NCBI RefSeq assembly: GCF_023065955.2
Contig: NW_026623100.1
Span: 16,159,001-16,223,000, forward strand
Length of the DNA stretch: 64,000 nucleotides
Reading direction: 5' to 3'
Origin: Ursus arctos
Taxonomy: Eukaryota > Chordata > Mammalia > Carnivora > Ursidae
The notes under the pieces were generated by a model. That model did no database searches and was not told where the DNA came from. It saw nothing but the letters and a program-made list of their open reading frames with translations. Position 1 is the stretch's first letter, and each line of letters starts with the position of its first letter. Position numbers and translations under genes: made by a program. Shown one piece after another: positions 1 to 64,000 of the stretch.

Positions 1-14
1 CAGTCAGGTGCCCC
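1..14 (-). repeat. SINE head, cut by window edge
   Basis: The first bases, CAGTCAGGTGCCCC, look like the head of a minus-strand SINE whose body lies upstream. Confidence 0.55.
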
Positions 15-178
15 ACAGTAAATTTTTAAAAATATTTTTGTCAGTCCTCAAAAGAAACCCTGGGCCCACTAGCAGTCACCCTCCCCCCGCCCCCCATTCT
101 CCCAACACTAGACGACCACTAACCTGCCTTCTCTCTAGATTTGTTTATTCTGGACATTTCATAAAAATGGAATCATAA

Positions 179-329
179 GGGCACCTGGGTGGTTCAGTCG
201 GTTAAGCATCAGCCTTCGGCTCAGGTCATGTCCAGCTTCCTTGCTCAGCCAAGAGTCTGCTTCTCCCTCTGCCCCTCCTGCTGCTTGTGTGTTCTCTCTC
301 TCGCAAATAAGTAAATAAAATCTTTTTTA
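179..329 (+). repeat. CAN-SINE
   Basis: Shortened copy with head GGGCACCTGGGTGG. The direct repeat AAAATGGAATCATAA flanks it (164-178 and 332-346). Confidence 0.92.
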
Positions 330-390
330 AAAAATGGAATCATAATATGTGGTCTTTCTAACTGGGTTCTTTCACTTAATATTTTCAAGG

Positions 391-549
391 TACAGGACAC
401 CTGGGTGTGGGTGGCTCAGTTGGTTAAGCATCTGCCTTCAGCTTAGGGGATGGGTCCTGGGATCGAGTGCTGCATCGGGCTCCATGCTCAGCGGGGAGCC
501 TGCTTCTCCTGCTTGTTCTTTCTCTCTCTCTCTGGAAATAAAATCTTAA
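391..549 (+). repeat. CAN-SINE
   Basis: Head ACACCTGGGTG, with a short duplication in the A box region. Flanked by AATATTTTCA(A)GG. Confidence 0.9.
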
Positions 550-851
550 AATATTTTCAGGGTTCATCTCTGCTATCAGGACTTCATTCCTTTTTATTGA
601 CAAATAATATTTATTGTGTGGATATACCATATCTTGTTTTTACCTATTTGCCATTTCAAAGACATTTGAGTTACTTCTTGAACCTCTACTTTTTAATTTC
701 ATCTGTACCCATTCTTGCCTTCCCTATTGTGCCAGTGAAGAGGTGAGCCTTTTTTGTGGTCTGGATCTCATCCCCTCTTCTCAGAGGTAGCTTTCTGTTT
801 CCTCTTCTCTGTCTGGTTCTAGTTCATTCTATTGGCATTTAGACTTACATC

Positions 852-1028
852 TTTTTTTTTTTTTTTTAAGATTTTATTTACTTATGAGAGAGAGAGGGAG
901 AGAGAGGCAGAGGGAGAAACAGGGTCCCTGTGGAGCAGGGAGCCCTACGTGGGGCTCCATCCCAGGACCCTGGGATCATGACCTGAGCCGAAGGCAGACG
1001 CTTAACTGACTGAGCCACTGAGGCACCC
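852..1028 (-). repeat. CAN-SINE
   Basis: T run, GA-rich middle and CTGAGCCACTGAGGCACC head. TAGACTTA flanks both sides. Confidence 0.93.
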
Positions 1029-1106
1029 TAGACTTATTCACACCTTTTTAGCTACTTTTAATCTTCAACATCTAGTGCTCACATTATTATAAAAAAGCCC
1101 TGTGAG

Positions 1107-1288
1107 GGTCTCCTGGGTGGCTCAGTTGGTTAAATGGCTGCTTTCAGCTTGGGTCATGATCTCAGGGTCCTGGGATCGAGCCCCCTATTGGGCTCCCTGC
1201 TCAGTGGGGAGTCTGCTTCTCCCTCTCCCTCTGCTCTCTCACTTGCATTCTCTCTCAAATAAATGAATAAAATCTTTAAAAAAAAAAA
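1107..1288 (+). repeat. CAN-SINE
   Basis: Full-length older subtype with GGGCTCCCTGCTCAGTGGGG. Flanked by AAAAGCC(C/T)TGTGAG. Confidence 0.94.
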
Positions 1289-1375
1289 AAAAGCCTTGTG
1301 AGATGGGTTAGTACCTAGCTCCAATTTATAGATAAGGAAGCTGAGTGACTGAAAAAGAAAGTTACTTTTTGCCTC

Positions 1376-1650
1376 TTTTGCTGTCAGAACTCAGACAGCA
1401 TCTCCTTTTGGGAGCCTTTCTTGATTCCCATGTTAAGACGGCCGGGTTAGCTGCCCCTCTTGGGTGTTCCCTGCCCTTGGACCTTCTCCTTACCCTAGAC
1501 ACAGCGTTTATTCTACCTATTGCCTGTGTATCCCAATGGACTGAAAGCTCCTAGAGAGCAGGAACTGTGTTTTAACCAATGTCTGCCTCTGAATCCTGGC
1601 CCCTGGCACAATGCCCACGTGTAGCAGACACATGGTGATTCTTAGCTGAA
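1376..1650 (+). repeat. L2 LINE relic
   Basis: The wording TCTCCTTTTGGGAGCCTTTC, later GACTGAAAGCTCCTAGAGAG, CAGGAACTGTGTTTTAACC and CTGGCACAATGCCCACG follows the order of the L2 3' region. Confidence 0.75.
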
Positions 1651-2540
1651 AGGTTGGGGGCTCCACATTATTGAAGAGAAGAATCTCGTACGAACGTGAG
1701 GCTCTTCCTTCTGCTGTACCCCAGGTGGAGGCTGGGTAGCTTTCTGTTCCTGTTGCCCTTGTTTCACACCAGAAGGTCAGTTTTACTTCCCAGCTGGTTA
1801 GACAAAGCATACGATGCCAGTCTCTTCACCAGGAACATAGAGTAGCTGTGCTTTAGGTGCTTGTCAGTAAATAAGATTTACAATGCACTGCCATGCAGTA
1901 TGTCATAAAAACTCCTTTGAGAGAAATAGTATCTTTGGAGGATAACCTTGGCAGTTGGGCAGCCCGACTGTGCATTAGCAATGGCGATAGAGGAGGCCAT
2001 GGGGGGAGTAGAATCACCTCCTTTGTCTCTTCACCCCACCCACTCTTAAGAAAGCACCCCTGTTGTGAACCTGTGTTCCTGTTGAAAGTGTCAGTAGAAA
2101 GATTTGACCGGATTGCTCTGGATCCTTGTCTCCAGGGCCAGGTAGATAACATTGATGTGCAGAGTAGTTGGGCGTAATAGGGAGTGGTGGGGCTTGTGGC
2201 TCCGAGTGCTTGTTCATCCTCTGATGGCATTCAGTTTCGGGTACTTTAAAAACCCTGTGCTGGCCAGACGGTTCTGCTGGCACGTCCTCCTGGTTTGATG
2301 ATTTAAGAGCTATTTCAGAATTTTGGCAGACTGATGTGTTTTTTTTTTTTCCCTCTCAGAATTGTTTTCGCTGAGTTGGACTTCACAGTTGCCTTTTAAT
2401 TTAAAGGATGATATGAAAAACAGTGTTTTTGAAACTCACTGTTGTATTTGCTGGAAGTTGCTGGTTAATATTCACAGTGGTGTTTATCAGTGCCTTTGGG
2501 AGAAATTCTCTGATTTTGTATTAACTCTAGTTTTCTGCTT

Positions 2541-2748
2541 TTTTTTTTTTAAGATTGATTTATTTTAGAGAGAGAGCCCACCCTAGTGGGGGGAGGGGCA
2601 GAGGGAGAGGAAGACAATCTCAAGTGGATTCCATGCTGAACCCAGTGTGGGGCTTGATCTCATGATGCATGCGATCATGACCTCAGCCGAAACCAAGGGT
2701 TGGACACTTAACTGATGGGCACTTGATGGACTGAGCCACCCAGGTGCC
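2541..2748 (-). repeat. CAN-SINE
   Basis: Diverged full-length copy with a small internal insertion before the GAGCCACCCAGGTGCC head. The flanking repeat is weak. Confidence 0.88.
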
Positions 2749-3894
2749 TGTGCTGCTTTTCTTGAGCGAGTTTTTTTTTTTCCTTATTTTTATTTTTATG
2801 GTGTTTCATCTTTTGAATAATGTTACTCATGTGGAATTCAACTGGATGGGTTGGTAGGGTAACCAGTCATTCTGATTTGCTTGGGACTGAGGGGGCTCCT
2901 GGAACACTGGACTTAGAGTATTAAAACTGGGAGAGTCTTGGGCAAAATGGGATGAGTGCTAGGCAAAACCAAGAAATGATTTAGATAGGGCTGACCATTT
3001 AACTCAGGTTCTGATCCTGAGTGAGTATTAGTTGGGAGATCGTGAGTCGGCTGCAGGCTGGAGGTCTTCAGTCTCACGCATGCCTCTGCGAATGTGAGTA
3101 CAGGCCTTGTTGGATGGGATTCTAGAGTAAACATAATTTTCATGCAACTTGCTTTCTAAATGCAAGCTAAACAGCAGTCTACTCAAGTCTGTAAGAAAAT
3201 GTGACTTAAACTTACTGAGTTGATACTGGTGGCCTAAATAGTGTTTTACTCTAAGTTTGAACTGATTGCCCATATTTTAAAGATGGGGAGCTTTCAGAAA
3301 ATTCATATTTTGAGCTGCGCTTTGAAAAATCTGCGCAGTTGAAAACTCTGGGTGTAAATATCCCCGCAGTTCGGTAGTGGGTTTGGAGCCGAGTGGCTGC
3401 TCTCTCTGACAAAGTCTAGATTCCTCCTTCACCCTGATGTGCTTTCCTTCTTTTGTCACTGTTCCCACCACTCCAGATGGTTTCTTTTGAAGACACTTGT
3501 CATGTCAGCTCTGTTGTTGCTCTTCTTGTGGCTTCCTTTGCTCATGTGATACCTGCGTGGTCGCTGTAGATGCTTGCCAGTCCTGGATGAGGTAATGAGG
3601 AATGTTCTAGGGAAGAACCTTAGGCAAGATTTGAGTCCTTTTTCTCGGTGTCTGACAGTGGGAATTCTTGCCAATACTAATGAAAGGAATATTGGAAGTA
3701 TCAGCTATGCTTAGCTGTACAGAACAATTGCTTTATGTCATTTAATTAATCTTTATGCTTGTTTGTATCAGATATTTGTACTTGGCATGATCTATTATTA
3801 AATTGAGGTTAAATCTTTAATAAGATCCAGAATTGTCAGAATAATCTACAAGTATTACCTTCAAGTGAATAATTGGTATTACCTCTACTGAATG

Positions 3895-3990
3895 AAACCC
3901 AGTATTGGGACAACCCACATGCCCCCAGACATTGGCAAATGTCTGCTAGAGAAGCAGGATTGTTCGCAGTTGAGAACCAGTGATTTAAAA
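3895..3990 (-). mobile_element. MER20-type relic, truncated, antisense
   Basis: The plus strand reads GGGACAACCCACATGCCCCC, AGACATTGGCAAATGTCTGC and GCAGTTGAGAACCAGTGATT, the complement of MER20, with the centre missing. Confidence 0.7.
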
Positions 3991-4019
3991 TAAAGACCAA
4001 AAAGTTTGAAAACTCTGTG

Positions 4020-4620
4020 TTGATTGGATAGGGGAAATAGATGCACTCATTCTTCATGGATGATAGTGTTAACTGGCACAGCCAACCAAGGAGAATAGTC
4101 TGGCAATATTTATCAAAATCACTCAGATTCTTTGATAAAATCCAGTTTGGGAGCTTTATCTTACAGGTGTACTCACATGTTTGGAGAGTGAAGCATGTAC
4201 AAGATTATTTATGCAGCATTGTTGTTATAGCAGAAACTGGAAACAACCTATCTATCCATCAGTAAGAGACTAATTACATTATAGAACATCCTCAGAGTCA
4301 TGGAATGTTTGCAGCTGTAAACACAAGCTGATTGTACTGATGGAACAACCTCCAAAATTTTTAAATTTTTAAATTTTAAAAAAAGCCGAGATATAGAACA
4401 GTGTTTGTAGTATGCCCTTATTGATAGAGGAGCAAAGTAATGCTTGTGTGTGCATAGCTTGAGTTTGGGAATAAATTTTATAAACTGATAGCACTAGGCT
4501 GGTGAATTGGGTGTGTGGGGGATCAGTGGTGAAAGGGAAGTCTCCTTTTTGCTATACTTTTTTGAACCTTTGAATTCTGGTCTGTGTTACCTAGAACATG
4601 TTGAAATGAATAATGACTAA
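4020..4620 (+). repeat. L1 fragment (ORF2 end and 3' UTR), sense
   Basis: This resembles the end of mammalian L1: a 'GCATTGTTGTTATAGCAGAA' stretch, AACTGGAAACAACC, CATCAGTAAGAG and later 'GAACAGTGTTTGTAGTATGC', in the L1 order. It is diverged with no open frame, and is an old L1M type. Confidence 0.75.
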
Positions 4621-4743
4621 TACATTTTTATGGGCCTTTTGGAAAAAATTTAATTGCATACAAATACTATAAGACTTTATTCAGACTGATGAGAAACTAT
4701 AAGAAAGGACAAGTAAGTTTAGCTAGATACGTATTTACTCATT

Positions 4744-4944
4744 CTTTTTTTTTTTTTTTAAAGATTTTATTTATTTGACAGAGAGAGACACAGCGAGAGA
4801 GGGAACACAAGCAGGGGGAGTGGGAGAGGGAGAAGCAGGCTTCCCGCTGAGCAGGGAGCCCGATGTGGGGCTCAATCCCAGGACCCGGGGATAACGCCCT
4901 GAGCCGAAGGCAGACACTTAACGACTGTGCCACCCAGGCGCCCC
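4744..4944 (-). repeat. CAN-SINE
   Basis: Full-length copy of the CACAAGCAGGGGGAGTGGGA subtype with head CCACCCAGGCGCCCC. Confidence 0.95.
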
Positions 4945-5193
4945 TATCTTTGTATCTTCCTAATTTTTTATTTTGATGCATAGCTTCCACAGAAGGGGGC
5001 ATGGTGGGATGCTGCATCTATTCACCTTTTTATACCCTTCAACTGGGATGAGTAGTAAGTAATAAATGCTTGATAAACAGTTTGTTGAAGGAATGAATTA
5101 CTGAGAGAAGAGTGTAGCTTGGGGGAAGCCATTGTGTTAGGTACTTGAACACTTACTACTTTAAATTCTCAAATCTGTAACATGTATTTTTAA

Positions 5194-62843
<57,650 letters not shown>

Positions 62844-63059
62844 TGAGTGATTTTCCCAGTCCCCTCAAAACAAATGAATGTTCTGTCCTGTGAGAAGTAC
62901 ATTTGCAGATTCATCTATAAAACATCGGAGAACCTTTATCTATAATAGTTTTCTTGTGAACTTTATGCACTTCATATTGTCTTAAAAGGGTAATTGGTAA
63001 TAGTTGAGGAAAGCTTTGATTTTTAAATTTGTCTTAAGGCTTCTGGTAGTTGTTCACTT

Positions 63060-63400
63060 TTTGACCCCCACCACTACTATGCTTTTGCTTGAACTATTCA
63101 CAATACCTGGAATGTTTACCCATGTCCTTTCCAATCTTACAGAAATTCTACTTCTCTGATGACTTTCCTTGTCACATAATCCTCAGATCCTGGGTATTTC
63201 TTCTCTGAATTCTTTGACATCCCTGTAATATATTCGGTTTTTTATTTTAGAGGTTACTGAAATCTCTTTATTTCATTTTTTAGGCGCTTTTTTAAAGGTA
63301 GAGAAGCTATGCCTTCCGTTTCTTGGTGTCTTCTAAAGCACTTCACATATAGTAGATCCCTAGGAAATTACTGTTCATTATTTGTTTGTGGGGAATTTTA
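63060..63400 (+). repeat. Probable L2 relic
   Basis: TTCACAATACCTGGAATGTT through GCACTTCACATATAGTAGAT to a T-rich end is L2-like in order. The assignment is moderate only. Confidence 0.5.
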
Positions 63401-63540
63401 GAAGCAGTACAAATATTTGGTATAGTAATTGGTCAGCAAGCTAATATTCATAACTTTAAAAATTAAATAAGCAAAAGGTGTCAGTGGCAATTCACAGAAA
63501 AATAAATGACCGGTAAGCACATGAAGAACTGTCGCGTTCT

Positions 63541-63645
63541 TGGGGCGCCTGGGTGGCTCAGTCAGATAAACATACATGTCGTGATCTCAGGGTCGTGAGT
63601 TCAAGCCCCACATTGGGCTCCATGCTGAGTGTGGGAAAAAAAAAT
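63541..63645 (+). repeat. Short SINEC
   Basis: Head TGGGGCGCCTGGGTGG, B box GTGAGTTCAAGCCCC. ACTGT(C/T)GC(G/A)TTCT flanks it. Confidence 0.9.
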
Positions 63646-64000
63646 ACTGTTGCATTCTCTAATTGAGAAAAAAAAATTCCCCTCCTTACGTTTGGTTAAA
63701 GAAGAAAAAAAGGAATGCGAATATCTGATTGCTAAGGCTGTGGCCAGCGTGCCAATTTACATGACCACCGTCTGCGTGTCCATAACATGACACCTTTCTC
63801 CCATCTTCATGCAGTATTATTTTCTAAAATCTGGGCTGGTTTGATTGGCAAGAAATGAATGATAGCTGATTCGGAAATTCTTTGATTACTACTGGTGAGA
63901 TTGGTAATTTAAAAAATATGTATTCACTATTTGTTTCCTTTTCCATCAGTTGTTTTTGACTGTTCATTTTCTTCATTTAATTGGCTATTGAATTTTTTAT

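Overview
The window is a piece of a mammalian chromosome carrying the central part of one gene, MSH2 (DNA mismatch-repair ATPase, MutS homologue 2), on the + strand. Twelve exons are visible, matching exons 2 to 13 of the 16-exon human gene. They cover 1,999 coding bases (about codons 71 to 737 of 934, human numbering from memory). Every exon is open, in phase with the next, and bounded by AG/GT splice sites. Exon 1 lies upstream of base 1 and exons 14 to 16 lie downstream of base 64000. No other functional gene is supported.

The organism is a carnivoran. The introns are packed with tRNA-derived CAN-SINEs (SINEC), recognisable by a 'GGCGCCTGGGTGGC' head, a CT-rich middle and an AATAAAATCTTT plus poly(A) tail. 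I count more than 70 full or partial copies, roughly a fifth of the window. The youngest subtype, with the 'CTCCGCTATGAGCC' motif, is what I associate with bears and giant panda, so an ursid is my best guess. That last step is inference.

Layout: 1-5206 is intron 1 (partial). Exons 2 to 6 lie at 5.2-13.2 kb with introns of 0.9-3.5 kb. Introns 6, 7 and 8 are each 12-14 kb (13.2-52.2 kb) and hold most of the repeats. Exons 9 to 13 lie at 52.2-62.8 kb, and intron 13 (partial) runs to the end. Besides SINEs the introns hold L1 fragments (the larger ones antisense), L2, MIR, MER5 and MER20 relics, LTR-like pieces, simple repeats and two retrocopies. One retrocopy is a LAMTOR5 (HBXIP) processed pseudogene in intron 6. 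The other is an unidentified poly(A)-tailed sequence in intron 5.

Functionally, the exons encode the end of the mismatch-binding domain (exon 2), the connector (exons 3-5), the lever and clamp (exons 5-12) and the start of the ATPase with an intact Walker A motif (exon 13). The most useful species-specific observation is that the human BAT-26 poly(A) tract, just after the exon 5 donor, is here only A5-G-A5. I found no sign of a novel biological system. Most other open frames are SINE or L1 translations or chance frames in introns.
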